Origin: Acidobacteriota bacterium
GTDB taxonomy: Bacteria; Acidobacteriota; Blastocatellia; Pyrinomonadales; Pyrinomonadaceae
Direction: 5' to 3'
NCBI GenBank assembly: GCA_003223025.1
Contig: QHXR01000002.1
Location: 1-64,000 of the forward strand
Length of the DNA: 64,000 nt
Part shown: positions 35,587 to 43,015 of the stretch, piece by piece
Layout: the number at the start of each line of letters is the position of its first letter
How positions within the stretch are numbered: position 1 is the stretch's first letter
The notes under the pieces: model-generated
Database searches by the model: none
What the model saw: the letters and a program-made list of their open reading frames with translations, nothing else
Told to the model about the DNA's origin: nothing
Program-made: the position numbers and the translations under genes

Positions 35587-36312
35587 TCAAGATCTGACTC
35601 CGCTATGTATCGCCGCGATCCCGCCCGTGAGATTTGTATACTCGACCGAATCAAATCCTACTTCACTCATCATCTCAACGAGTCTTTTTTGATCAGGAAA
35701 CTTCGAGACCGAATCCGGAAGATATTCGTACGCTCCGCGCGAGCCGCTGACGACGCCGCCGATCCGGGGAAGGACCTGCGTGAAATAAAAATCGAAAAGA
35801 GCACGAAATCCCGGCACGATCGGACTCGAGAATTCCAACACTGCGAGTTTCCCGCCCGGTTTTAGGATCCGACGCAGCTCAACCAATCCGTCACGAAAAT
35901 TCGAGAGGTTCCTGAGACCAAAAGCGATCGTCACGGCATCGAACGACGAATCTGCGAACGGCATTTTCATCGCATCGCTTTCGAGATAAGGAATCGACAT
36001 TTCCGACGCCGAAGTTTTTTCTTTTGCTATTGTCAGCATCGGACGGCAGAAGTCCGAGCCGAAGATCTGAGCGTTTGCATGACGAGCCAATTCCAGAGAA
36101 AGATCTCCCGTGCCGCACGCAACGTCGAGGACGACCGCGTCAGACTTCGCAAGAATATCCGCGAGTTTTTCACGCACCAGCCTTCGCCAACGCTTATCGA
36201 TGTTGATCGAGAGAAGATGATTTAGAAGATCGTAGCGGCGTGCGATGCCCGAGAACATTTCCCGGACAGCACGGCCGTGAGCGATCTCGGCTGAAGTCTG
36301 TTCGTTCTGCAT
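35587..36312 (-). CDS. ubiE: Demethylmenaquinone methyltransferase (UbiE/MenG family)
   Basis: A 241-residue class I SAM-dependent methyltransferase that performs the last step of menaquinone (or ubiquinone) synthesis. Motif I is VLDVACGTGDLSLELA (about 60-75). The family signatures YDLLNHLLSINIDKRWRR (N-terminal) and AFGLRNLSNF (about 128) are present, with the C-terminal TNLTGGIAAIHSG. The length is normal. It lies 5 bases downstream of, and in the same direction as, an M16-family gene. Confidence 0.95.
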   Translation of the reverse strand: MQNEQTSAEIAHGRAVREMFSGIARRYDLLNHLLSINIDKRWRRLVREKLADILAKSDAVVLDVACGTGDLSLELARHANAQIFGSDFCRPMLTIAKEKTSASEMSIPYLESDAMKMPFADSSFDAVTIAFGLRNLSNFRDGLVELRRILKPGGKLAVLEFSSPIVPGFRALFDFYFTQVLPRIGGVVSGSRGAYEYLPDSVSKFPDQKRLVEMMSEVGFDSVEYTNLTGGIAAIHSGVRS

Positions 36313-36317
36313 CGCGG

Positions 36318-37556
36318 TTATGGTTTACTCGGCGGAGGATTTATTACGACGGTTGCCATAGGATTCTTGGAAAGACGATCGGCCACCCGTTGAACATCCG
36401 CGAGCGTCACGTTTTGCAGCGTCTTCGCATCAGCCGTCGGCTTACCGTAAGTTGCCGTATCGAGCCACGCATCCATCTCCGTTCTCGCGAAGCAATTCGA
36501 CCCCTGTTCGCACGTTTTCGCGATCTCGTCCAGTTTTGTCCGCGCTATCGAGAATTCTTCGTTCGTAATTTTGGCGAAGATAGTTGGCGAAAGCGTCGCG
36601 GCTCGCAGTCGGATCATCCCCGGTAAGGTATGAGCACTGAACACGGCCTCTGCCTTCGGTTCGCCCTTCTGAAGACGCGAATTCAGGATCTTCTCGAGCA
36701 GGAGCGAGACAAAATAATCGGGATCGCTCTTGCTCAAACCGCGGAGTCCGAAAACACTTGTGTGAGGTACTCCGTCAATCATGAGTACGATCGCGCTCGC
36801 GTCCGGATCATCCGGCTGGCGGAACGTCGACGGAACTCGCTTATCCGATTTGAGCCACGCTCCGAAGTATCGACGAACGGCACGAAAACCGAGGTCGCTC
36901 TGAAAGTTTCCTGTGATCGCGACTGTGGCGTTGTCTGCGGTAAGAAAGCGATCGCGAGCAAATTGTAGATCGGCAAAGTCTATCCGCTGGATCGACTCGA
37001 CCGAACCCATCTGCGGACGGCCGTACGGAAACGTCCCAAACAGACGGCGTGCAGCGGCCTGATTCGAGATGTACACCGGATCCTTCTCGAGCATCGTCAG
37101 TTTTTCAAGAAGCGCTTTCTTCAGTGAAGCCGTCGTCTCTTTATCGATCGTCGGTGTCGAAATATCTTGCGCCAGCGTTTCAACTAATCGAACGAACTCC
37201 GACGGTTTGGCACTCGCGTTTACCTGTATGAAATCGTATGTGGTGATCACTTCGACACCGCCGCCAAGATCTTCCGAATAAAACGACATCGATTCGGGAG
37301 TCGGAAAGATATTGTCGGCCAGAAGCTGCATCACACCTTCTTTGCCTTGCGGATCGAAGGCGGCTCCGCTATGGACACGAATGCTGATCTTTACATCGGT
37401 CGCCGTCGGATCGCTTCGCATGAAAACCTGCAGGCCATTAAGGAGTTTTTCCTGACGCGGCGCCGCACTTCCGGAGCGCTGGCCGGATGCCCCGATAGAG
37501 AAGGCAAAAAAACACGCCAGTACCCAGATTTTTTGAGACAAACTTCTAAATTTCAT
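36318..37556 (-). CDS. Exported M16-family peptidase homologue, non-catalytic
   Basis: A 412-residue M16 homologue with an N-terminal signal peptide (IWVLACFFAFSIGASG). The HxxEH motif is absent; the corresponding helix reads EGVMQLLADNIFPTPES. The two M16 half-domains are otherwise recognisable (KLLNGLQVFMRSD, then FGLRGLSKSDPDYFVSLL in the second half). It is probably a periplasmic structural or chaperone-like relative, or a partner of a catalytic M16 encoded elsewhere. It is co-directional with ubiE, 5 bases upstream. It is the third M16 gene in the window and differs from the 1.5-4.5 kb pair in carrying an export signal. Confidence 0.85.
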   Translation of the reverse strand: MKFRSLSQKIWVLACFFAFSIGASGQRSGSAAPRQEKLLNGLQVFMRSDPTATDVKISIRVHSGAAFDPQGKEGVMQLLADNIFPTPESMSFYSEDLGGGVEVITTYDFIQVNASAKPSEFVRLVETLAQDISTPTIDKETTASLKKALLEKLTMLEKDPVYISNQAAARRLFGTFPYGRPQMGSVESIQRIDFADLQFARDRFLTADNATVAITGNFQSDLGFRAVRRYFGAWLKSDKRVPSTFRQPDDPDASAIVLMIDGVPHTSVFGLRGLSKSDPDYFVSLLLEKILNSRLQKGEPKAEAVFSAHTLPGMIRLRAATLSPTIFAKITNEEFSIARTKLDEIAKTCEQGSNCFARTEMDAWLDTATYGKPTADAKTLQNVTLADVQRVADRLSKNPMATVVINPPPSKP

Positions 37557-37746
37557 CGTACAAATAATTGGAAAAGAGAGATGTTACCTGACTTAGTTGC
37601 AAAACGCCATCGAAGTGTTGTCACGGCCAAATGCAGTGTTCCGATCAAAAATTTCGATTCCTGCAGGCATCGCGTGAAACTCGCACGGCATCTATCTTTG
37701 TTGAACAAGCCGGGTTTAAAGCGATGCGCTGAAACCAGATAGTCGC

Positions 37747-37774
37747 TTAACATCTGAAAAAAAAGAGTTATAAT
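37747..37774 (+). promoter_or_regulatory. Sigma-70-like promoter of the zinc-ribbon/TonB gene
   Basis: TTAACA (37747-37752) and a consensus TATAAT (37769-37774) with a 16-base spacer, 53 bases upstream of the ATG. GAGAGG before the start codon serves as ribosome-binding site. The rest of the 271-base divergent gap shows no further signal. Confidence 0.75.
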
Positions 37775-37827
37775 TACGATTCACCTAGATACCCGCCCAG
37801 GGTAATTGATCGAGAGGCCTTAAAAAA

Positions 37828-39396
37828 ATGGGAAAGATTGTTAAGTATTGCAGTTCGTGTGATGAAGGATTCGCCGAGAGGTTTGGGTTTTGTCCTGATT
37901 GCGGAGCACCACTGCAGGCTTTCGAGATGAATCCGGTTGGAGGCAAGGTGGAGCCGGTTGTTGCAGAGACGCCGATTCCTGTCGAGCCGATAGATGTAAC
38001 TCCTGTCAATGTATCGGCAATACCAGCACCTCGGTTTATTGAGACCGAAGCCGAAGAGATGGATGCGACTCCGATCGAAGTTGAGGCCCCCCCGGCATCA
38101 TTTGATGATGTAGAGGATGAACCCGAGGCGTCATTTGATGATGTCGAGGATGAACCCGAGGCATCGTTTGAAGATGGGGACGTTGACGAGGAGTTTTACC
38201 CCGACGTTACGGATGATGTCTATGACACCCCGGCCGGCGGCTTGACATACGTCGCAGGTGCCGGCCTTACCGGGCTGATTGATGAATCATATCGGGAGTC
38301 TCGCGGGGATTATGTCCACGCGCCAAGTGGTCCCGCGGCGCCTGCTTTTGTCGGCGGGTCTAACTTCCTTGGTTTGTCGGACGAATCGGCACGTGCTAAC
38401 TCGAACTATCAGTACCAGGACAAGTACGGAGATGTTTCAACCTCGGCGTACGAGAAAGCGACCGACTGGGACTACTCACATCCGGATGACGGTGGCTTCT
38501 ACGTTACTGTTGTTCAGGATTCGAATCAGAAACAGCGCAATGTCCTCCTTCTCGGAGCTGCCACGTTGGTCCTGTTCCTAGCCGTCGGCGGATGGGGTGT
38601 TTCGCTTTTCCAGAAGGACCTTGGCGTCGGTGCGATCGGCAGTGAAACTTCGCTCGCATATTTGCTCGATGACGTACCGATGGTCGTCGACGAGCAGCAG
38701 GAAAAGAAAGAAAAAGAGAAAGGCGGCGGCGGTGGCGGCGGTGGCCGTGACGAAAAAGAAGAGACGTCTCAAGGCAATCTCGCTGATCAGTCGCGTACTC
38801 CGACTCATATCAAGCCCGACGTTAATATCGTCAAGAACGACAATTTTGAGCTGAAGCAGCCGATCGCAACGACCGAAGGCGACCGCAAGTTCCCTAAGCT
38901 CTATGACCGTTACGGTGATCCTAATTCGAAATTCCAGGGTCTTTCTAACGGTACCGGCAGCGGCGGTGGTCAGGGCAGCGGATACGGTCAGGGCCAAGGC
39001 AGCGGTTACGGAACCGGAGCAGGATCGGGTAGCGGATCGGGCAGCGGCGGCGGTAATGGCGACGGAAACGGTAATGGCGACGGTTCGGGCGGTAGCGGTG
39101 GCCCGCCTCCGGCGGTTAAGGCAGCGGTAACCCAGCCGTACAAGATCACGTTTCAGCCGAAAGCGACTTACACTGATGCGGCACGTTCGAACAATGTTCA
39201 GGGTGCAGTCAGATTGAAGATCACTCTTCTCGCATCCGGCGAAGTCGGTTCGATCGTCCCGGTCACACGACTCCCGGATGGTTTAACCGAGAAAGCGATC
39301 GCAGCAGCGAAGCAGATCCGCTTCGAACCGAAAAAGGTGAATGGCGTTGCGGTCTCTGTCGTAGTGACTCGCGAGTATACGTTCACGATCTACTAG
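37828..39396 (+). CDS. Zinc-ribbon, single-pass membrane protein with TonB C-terminal domain
   Basis: A 522-residue protein with unusual order of parts. Residues 8-25 form a zinc ribbon with Cys8, Cys11, Cys22 and Cys25. A long acidic, disordered region follows, with an 11-residue tandem repeat (FDDVEDEPEAS) encoded by two 33-base copies at 38098-38163. One transmembrane helix is near 238-260 (VLLLGAATLVLFLAVGGWGV). Beyond it come a Lys/Glu and poly-Gly segment, a Gly/Ser-rich spacer (about 375-420) and a TonB C-terminal domain (about 432-522, YTDAARSNNVQGAVRLKITL). The topology puts the zinc ribbon in the cytoplasm and the TonB domain in the periplasm, as an energy-transducing or envelope-linking protein with a cytosolic sensor. 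No ExbB/ExbD gene is adjacent. Confidence 0.85.
   Translation: MGKIVKYCSSCDEGFAERFGFCPDCGAPLQAFEMNPVGGKVEPVVAETPIPVEPIDVTPVNVSAIPAPRFIETEAEEMDATPIEVEAPPASFDDVEDEPEASFDDVEDEPEASFEDGDVDEEFYPDVTDDVYDTPAGGLTYVAGAGLTGLIDESYRESRGDYVHAPSGPAAPAFVGGSNFLGLSDESARANSNYQYQDKYGDVSTSAYEKATDWDYSHPDDGGFYVTVVQDSNQKQRNVLLLGAATLVLFLAVGGWGVSLFQKDLGVGAIGSETSLAYLLDDVPMVVDEQQEKKEKEKGGGGGGGGRDEKEETSQGNLADQSRTPTHIKPDVNIVKNDNFELKQPIATTEGDRKFPKLYDRYGDPNSKFQGLSNGTGSGGGQGSGYGQGQGSGYGTGAGSGSGSGSGGGNGDGNGNGDGSGGSGGPPPAVKAAVTQPYKITFQPKATYTDAARSNNVQGAVRLKITLLASGEVGSIVPVTRLPDGLTEKAIAAAKQIRFEPKKVNGVAVSVVVTREYTFTIY
38098..38163 (+). repeat. In-frame 33-base tandem repeat
   Basis: Two 33-base copies differing at two positions, coding for an 11-residue acidic unit in the cytosolic linker of the zinc-ribbon/TonB protein. 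A degenerate third copy begins immediately after. Confidence 0.9.
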
Positions 39397-39399
39397 ACG

Positions 39400-39427
39400 G
39401 TGGTCAGTGGTCAGTGGTCAGTGGTCG
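39400..39427. repeat. Heptamer array, GTGGTCA type, left arm
   Basis: Four units (GTGGTCA three times, GTGGTCG), beginning 3 bases after the stop codon of the zinc-ribbon/TonB gene. Confidence 0.92.
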
Positions 39428-39440
39428 GGAATCATAAGAC

Positions 39441-39474
39441 AAAAAAGCACCGAGATAATTCTCGGTGCTTTTTT
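39441..39474. terminator. Bidirectional terminator framed by mirrored heptamers
   Basis: GCACCGAG and CTCGGTGC around ATAATT, with A6 on the left and T6 on the right. It serves the two convergent genes, and a heptamer array lies between it and each of them. Confidence 0.92.
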
Positions 39475-39521
39475 GATATCAACTTCCAGGTCTTAGCCTC
39501 AATTCGTCTTTCGCGTCCTAC

Positions 39522-39549
39522 TGACCACCGATCACTGACCACCGACCAC
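39522..39549. repeat. Heptamer array, TGACCAC type, right arm
   Basis: Four units (TGACCAC, CGATCAC, TGACCAC, CGACCAC), reverse complement of the array at 39400. It ends 5 bases from the stop codon of the convergent gene. Confidence 0.92.
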
Positions 39550-39554
39550 TGCCA

Positions 39555-39941
39555 TCAGATCGTATCCCTTCCCGACTTCGAATTCTCATTCAACTCATAA
39601 CGATCGCGATCACGCTTTTCGATTTTCTCGATCAGATCAAGAGGTTCGTTATCCTCGTAATCGATTCCCATCGCGTGAGCATTCTCTTCAACATCCGATT
39701 GATCAGGAGTTGGATTGTGTCCGAATACCGCTTCCGAACCCGAGCTATTTACGTCTTCCCAATCAGCGTCGATATCGCCGCCCGAGTCGGCGGGCGAAGC
39801 GTCGTTGTTCTCGTGAAGTCGTTCGAGCAGCTCCTGCGGCGCCTTTGGAACGTGCGCAATTTCGTCTTCGATAAACTCCTGGGTTTCCTCATCGGGAACA
39901 TCCTCCCGTTCGTAGAATTCCAATTGCTTTCCGCTCACCAT
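39555..39941 (-). CDS. Acidic DUF6335-like protein
   Basis: A 128-residue, strongly acidic soluble protein without signal or membrane segment. The middle part (GGDIDADWEDVNSSGSEAVFG, then TPDQSDVEENAHAMGI) and the end (IEKIEKRDRDRYELN) resemble the DUF6335 family, small proteins of unknown role known mainly from cyanobacteria; I recall this from memory and cannot check it. Composition suggests intrinsic disorder or nucleic-acid-mimic character. A GGAGG-like sequence lies 5-10 bases upstream (minus strand). Confidence 0.7.
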   Translation of the reverse strand: MVSGKQLEFYEREDVPDEETQEFIEDEIAHVPKAPQELLERLHENNDASPADSGGDIDADWEDVNSSGSEAVFGHNPTPDQSDVEENAHAMGIDYEDNEPLDLIEKIEKRDRDRYELNENSKSGRDTI

Positions 39942-40005
39942 AAGGCCTCCTTGATCGTTCGATTTTAGTGAAGCATAGCATACGCCGAAATGCTTCGCCT
40001 AGAAA

Positions 40006-40278
40006 TTAAATGAAGACGACGGTCTGCGACGAGGGTATCTCGAATCGCTTTCGACAGCGAATGTTTTTACACATCAACTGATCATCGACGCGGACCATGT
40101 AGTCACGTGATTTCTCATACTGTGCGCGTTCTTGTGCGTTAAGATTCCTCGGACCGTTGCGTTTCTTCACACGCTTCAGCCATCGAATTTCATAGTCGTT
40201 ACGCTCACGGCAGAACGGACACGGATAATTCGCCGTCTTTACCTCTTGTCGCTCATCAAAAATATCGCGCTCGTGCAT
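40006..40278 (-). CDS. Small zinc-ribbon-like protein
   Basis: A 90-residue protein with two cysteine pairs (Cys20/Cys23 in CPFC, Cys70/Cys75 in CKNIRC), separated by a basic helical stretch (LKRVKKRNGPRN). This looks like a split zinc ribbon embracing a basic insert, suggesting nucleic-acid or ribosome binding. I do not recognise a named family. It is transcribed in the same direction as the acidic gene and is separated from it by 64 bases. Confidence 0.7.
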   Translation of the reverse strand: MHERDIFDERQEVKTANYPCPFCRERNDYEIRWLKRVKKRNGPRNLNAQERAQYEKSRDYMVRVDDQLMCKNIRCRKRFEIPSSQTVVFI

Positions 40279-40359
40279 ATGCGAAACATTGTAGCGTTTT
40301 TCGCAAGCCTTTGGTTAACGGATTTGGCTATCCCTGCATGGGACGCTAAACTTTTTGGA

Positions 40360-40387
40360 GTTTCTAGTTTCTGGTTCCTGGTTTCTA
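40360..40387. repeat. Heptamer array, GTTTCTA type, left arm
   Basis: Four units (GTTTCTA, GTTTCTG, GTTCCTG, GTTTCTA). Its reverse complement stands at 40419-40439, and the same word stands at 34180-34207. Confidence 0.9.
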
Positions 40388-40418
40388 GTTGAGTTCAGAC
40401 TCGAGACAACCCGAAAAC

Positions 40419-40439
40419 AAGAAACCAGAAACTAGAAAC
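40419..40439. repeat. Heptamer array, TAGAAAC type, before the permease start
   Basis: Three units (AAGAAAC, CAGAAAC, TAGAAAC), ending 9 bases from the ATG at 40449. It takes the place where a Shine-Dalgarno would be expected. Confidence 0.9.
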
Positions 40440-40448
40440 TTCCGCTTG

Positions 40449-41429
40449 ATGAAATACAAGCTCCAAAATTTTTTCCGCCAGCTTGGCCTCATGTTGCTGG
40501 TCATCTGGACGGTCGTGTCGCTGGTCACGCTGCTCATTGAGCTCGTGCCGGGTGATCCTGCGACGACGATGCTTGGCGAGACCGCGACTCCGGAGCAGAT
40601 CGCGAATTTTAATGAGAAGCATGGCCTCGATCGCCCCGCGTTCTTCTTTTCTTACCACGGCGAATCGGGTTTTAAGTGGAACGGAGCAGACAATCGCTAC
40701 GTCGATTACTTCGCCGGCCTTTTACACGGCGATCTTGGAAAATCTTTTCGCACCGAACGTCCGGTTCTGGACATGATCTTCGAGCGTTACCCTTCGACGA
40801 TCCAACTCGCACTCGCGTCGATGCTGATCGCGGTCGGGATCGCGATCCCGCTTGGCGTGCTCGCGGGCACTCATAAGAACGGTCTGATCGACAATGCGGC
40901 GTCGTTCATTGCTCTGCTCGGAATTTCATTACCGACGTTTGTCATCGGCCCGTTCCTCGTCTACATCTTCGCCGTAAATCTGCGCTGGTTCTCGCCGACC
41001 GGAAGCGCGAATCCGGAAGACATCGTGCTGCCGGCGGTAACGCTCGGAGCTGCGCTTTCCGCGATCCTGACGCGCATGGTGAGATCGAGTGTGATCGAGG
41101 AGCTTGGCGAAGACTACGTCCGCACGGCGCGTGCGAAAGGTTTGAGTGAGCGGAAAGTCGTTTACAAACACGTTTTGAAAAATGGATTGATCCCGGTCGT
41201 GACGATCCTCGGATTGCAGCTCGGAGTTCTGTTGGCCGGAGCGATCATCACGGAGAAAATTTTTAGCTGGCAAGGACTCGGACTTTTGCTTCTGGAAGAC
41301 GGGATCGGGAAACGCGACTACCGTCTCGTTCAAGGATGCGTTCTCGTTATCAGCGTGACTTACATCCTCGCGAACTCGGTGACGGATTTTGTATATAGAA
41401 AGTTGGATCCAAGAATCAGGCTTTCGTGA
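40449..41429 (+). CDS. Peptide/oligopeptide ABC transporter permease, DppB-like
   Basis: A 326-residue inner-membrane permease of the DppB/OppB family. It shows the family's N-terminal membrane helix (LMLLVIWTVVSLVTLLIELVPG), the PGDPATTMLGETATPEQI segment and the coupling-helix motif EELGEDYVRTARAKGLSERKV (EAA loop) near residue 216-236. The start at 40449 is preferred because upstream codons are heptamer-array DNA. It is expected to pair with the DppC-like gene 85 bases downstream. No binding protein or DppD/F ATPases are encoded next to it. Confidence 0.92.
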   Translation: MKYKLQNFFRQLGLMLLVIWTVVSLVTLLIELVPGDPATTMLGETATPEQIANFNEKHGLDRPAFFFSYHGESGFKWNGADNRYVDYFAGLLHGDLGKSFRTERPVLDMIFERYPSTIQLALASMLIAVGIAIPLGVLAGTHKNGLIDNAASFIALLGISLPTFVIGPFLVYIFAVNLRWFSPTGSANPEDIVLPAVTLGAALSAILTRMVRSSVIEELGEDYVRTARAKGLSERKVVYKHVLKNGLIPVVTILGLQLGVLLAGAIITEKIFSWQGLGLLLLEDGIGKRDYRLVQGCVLVISVTYILANSVTDFVYRKLDPRIRLS

Positions 41430-41432
41430 TTG

Positions 41433-41498
41433 GTTTTGAGTTCCGCCTTTAGGCGGCAATTTCCGCAAGATTGGCCGCCTAAAGGCGGAACTCAAAAC
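41433..41498. repeat. Perfect 24-base palindromic arms between the two permease genes
   Basis: Arms 41433-41456 and 41475-41498 (beginning GTTTTGAGTTCCGCC) are exact reverse complements around an 18-base centre. It fills the gap between dppB-like and dppC-like genes, starting 3 bases after the stop codon. The word GTTTTGA also occurs at 894. Each arm contains a second small palindrome (CCGCCTTTAGGCGG), so the element can fold in more than one way. Confidence 0.93.
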
Positions 41499-41513
41499 AT
41501 CGTTCTACTAGAA

Positions 41514-42329
41514 ATGAATCGATTGACTTACATCGGAATCGCAGTGGCGGCGATCGTCATCCTGACGGCGATCTTTGCGCCGTGGATCGCGACACACGAT
41601 GTGACGGCGCAGAATCTTATGATGCGCTACGCAAAGCCGTCCGCCGAACATTGGTTCGGAACGGATGCTCTGGGTCGCGATGTTTTCTCTCGAGTTGTCT
41701 TCGGTGCCCGGATCTCGCTCGAGGTCGGAATTACAGTCGTAACGGTCTCATCGATCGTCGGAATTTTGATCGGCGCCGTCGCCGGATTCTATGGCGGATT
41801 CCTCGACAAATTTCTCTCGGGCTACGTCTTCAACGTCTTCCTCGCATTTCCCGGACTTCTTCTCGCAATCGCCCTCGTCGCGTTTCTTGGAGCGGGGCTC
41901 GGCAAAACGATCCTCGCACTCTGTGTGATCGGTTGGGTCGGATACGCACGCGTCATGCGGGGACAGGTTTTGAAAGTTCGGGAATACGATTTCGTTCAGG
42001 CCGCACGCGCGCTGGGCGCGAGCAATTCGCGAATTCTGTTCACGCACATCATGCCGAACGCGGTCCAGCCGCTGATCGTGCAAGCCTCGCTCGGGATGGC
42101 CGGAGCAGTTTTGTCGGAAGCATCGCTTTCATTTCTCGGTCTCGGAATTCCGCCGCCGGCTCCGAGTTGGGGAACGATGATCGAAGAAGCCCGGGGATTC
42201 GACATTCTCTACAACGCACCGCACGTTTTGTTCTTTCCCGGTATTGCGATCGCACTCACGGTTCTCGCATTCAATTTTATCGGCGACGGTTTACGCGAGT
42301 ATCTCGATCCAAAGCAGCGAGCACGTTAG
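41514..42329 (+). CDS. Peptide/oligopeptide ABC transporter permease, DppC-like
   Basis: A 271-residue permease of the DppC/OppC family. The N-terminal helix (YIGIAVAAIVILTAIFAPWIA) precedes the family signature HWFGTDALGRDVFSRVVFGAR (about 44-64) and the coupling motif VREYDFVQAARALGASNSRIL (about 155-175). It lies directly before the 5-oxoprolinase genes (2 bases to pxpB), suggesting that the imported substrate is processed by them, e.g. pyroglutamate-containing peptides; this is inference from position. Confidence 0.92.
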   Translation: MNRLTYIGIAVAAIVILTAIFAPWIATHDVTAQNLMMRYAKPSAEHWFGTDALGRDVFSRVVFGARISLEVGITVVTVSSIVGILIGAVAGFYGGFLDKFLSGYVFNVFLAFPGLLLAIALVAFLGAGLGKTILALCVIGWVGYARVMRGQVLKVREYDFVQAARALGASNSRILFTHIMPNAVQPLIVQASLGMAGAVLSEASLSFLGLGIPPPAPSWGTMIEEARGFDILYNAPHVLFFPGIAIALTVLAFNFIGDGLREYLDPKQRAR

Positions 42330-42331
42330 CT

Positions 42332-43015
42332 ATGGGAGATCTGCCGCGCATTTTTTCTCTCGGCGATGACTGTGCGACGGTCAACTTTGGGAACGAGATC
42401 TCACTCGAACTAAATTCGAAAGCGATCGGATTAGCGACCGCCTTGAACGGAACGACTTTTCCCGGGCTCGTCGAAGCCGTCCCGGCCTATGCGTCGGTCT
42501 CGGTTTTCTTTGATCCTGTTGTCGTTCGACGAGCCGGTATCGAACATGAGTCCGCGTTCGAGACGGTGAGTAATCTCATCGTTTCTACTTTTAACAATCT
42601 CGAACGCGAGCAAATCCAGATCGGGCGAGTCGTCGATATCTCCGTCGACTTCGGTAACGAATCCGCACTCGATCTCGGGCGCGTCGCAGAGTTCGCCGGC
42701 ACGTCTGCAGCGGATGTGATCGAGATCTTCACTTCGAAAACTTATCGCGTCTACATGCTCGGATTTCTTCCGGGCTTCGCATACATGGGCCAAGTCGATG
42801 TCCGGATCGCGGTCCCGCGCAGGGACACTCCGCGCACAAGCGTACCGAGAGGCAGCGTCGGGATCGCCGGATCTCAGACCGGGATCTATCCGTTTCGATC
42901 GCCGGGCGGATGGCAGATCATCGGCCGGACCAACGAAGAAATGTTCTCGCTCAATCGTGATCCGAATTCCCTTTTGCAACCGGGCGACGTAGTTCGATTC
43001 GTGCCGATGTCGTAG
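42332..43015 (+). CDS. pxpB: 5-oxoprolinase subunit PxpB (KipI-like)
   Basis: A 227-residue PxpB. Together with PxpA and PxpC it hydrolyses 5-oxo-L-proline (pyroglutamate) to glutamate with ATP. The family signature YMLGFLPGFAYMG is near residues 143-155, followed by PRRDTPRTSVPRGSVGIAG and the GWQIIGRT motif. The start at 42332 follows the upstream permease stop by 2 bases. A much longer upstream reading frame in the same phase is a shadow of the permease gene. PxpC starts right after the stop. Confidence 0.94.
   Translation: MGDLPRIFSLGDDCATVNFGNEISLELNSKAIGLATALNGTTFPGLVEAVPAYASVSVFFDPVVVRRAGIEHESAFETVSNLIVSTFNNLEREQIQIGRVVDISVDFGNESALDLGRVAEFAGTSAADVIEIFTSKTYRVYMLGFLPGFAYMGQVDVRIAVPRRDTPRTSVPRGSVGIAGSQTGIYPFRSPGGWQIIGRTNEEMFSLNRDPNSLLQPGDVVRFVPMS

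Noticed and set aside
41582-42331. N-terminal extension of PxpB (250 codons)
   Set aside because: It overlaps the DppC-like gene in another frame, is Arg/Ser-rich shadow sequence, and the true start at 42332 gives the family length.
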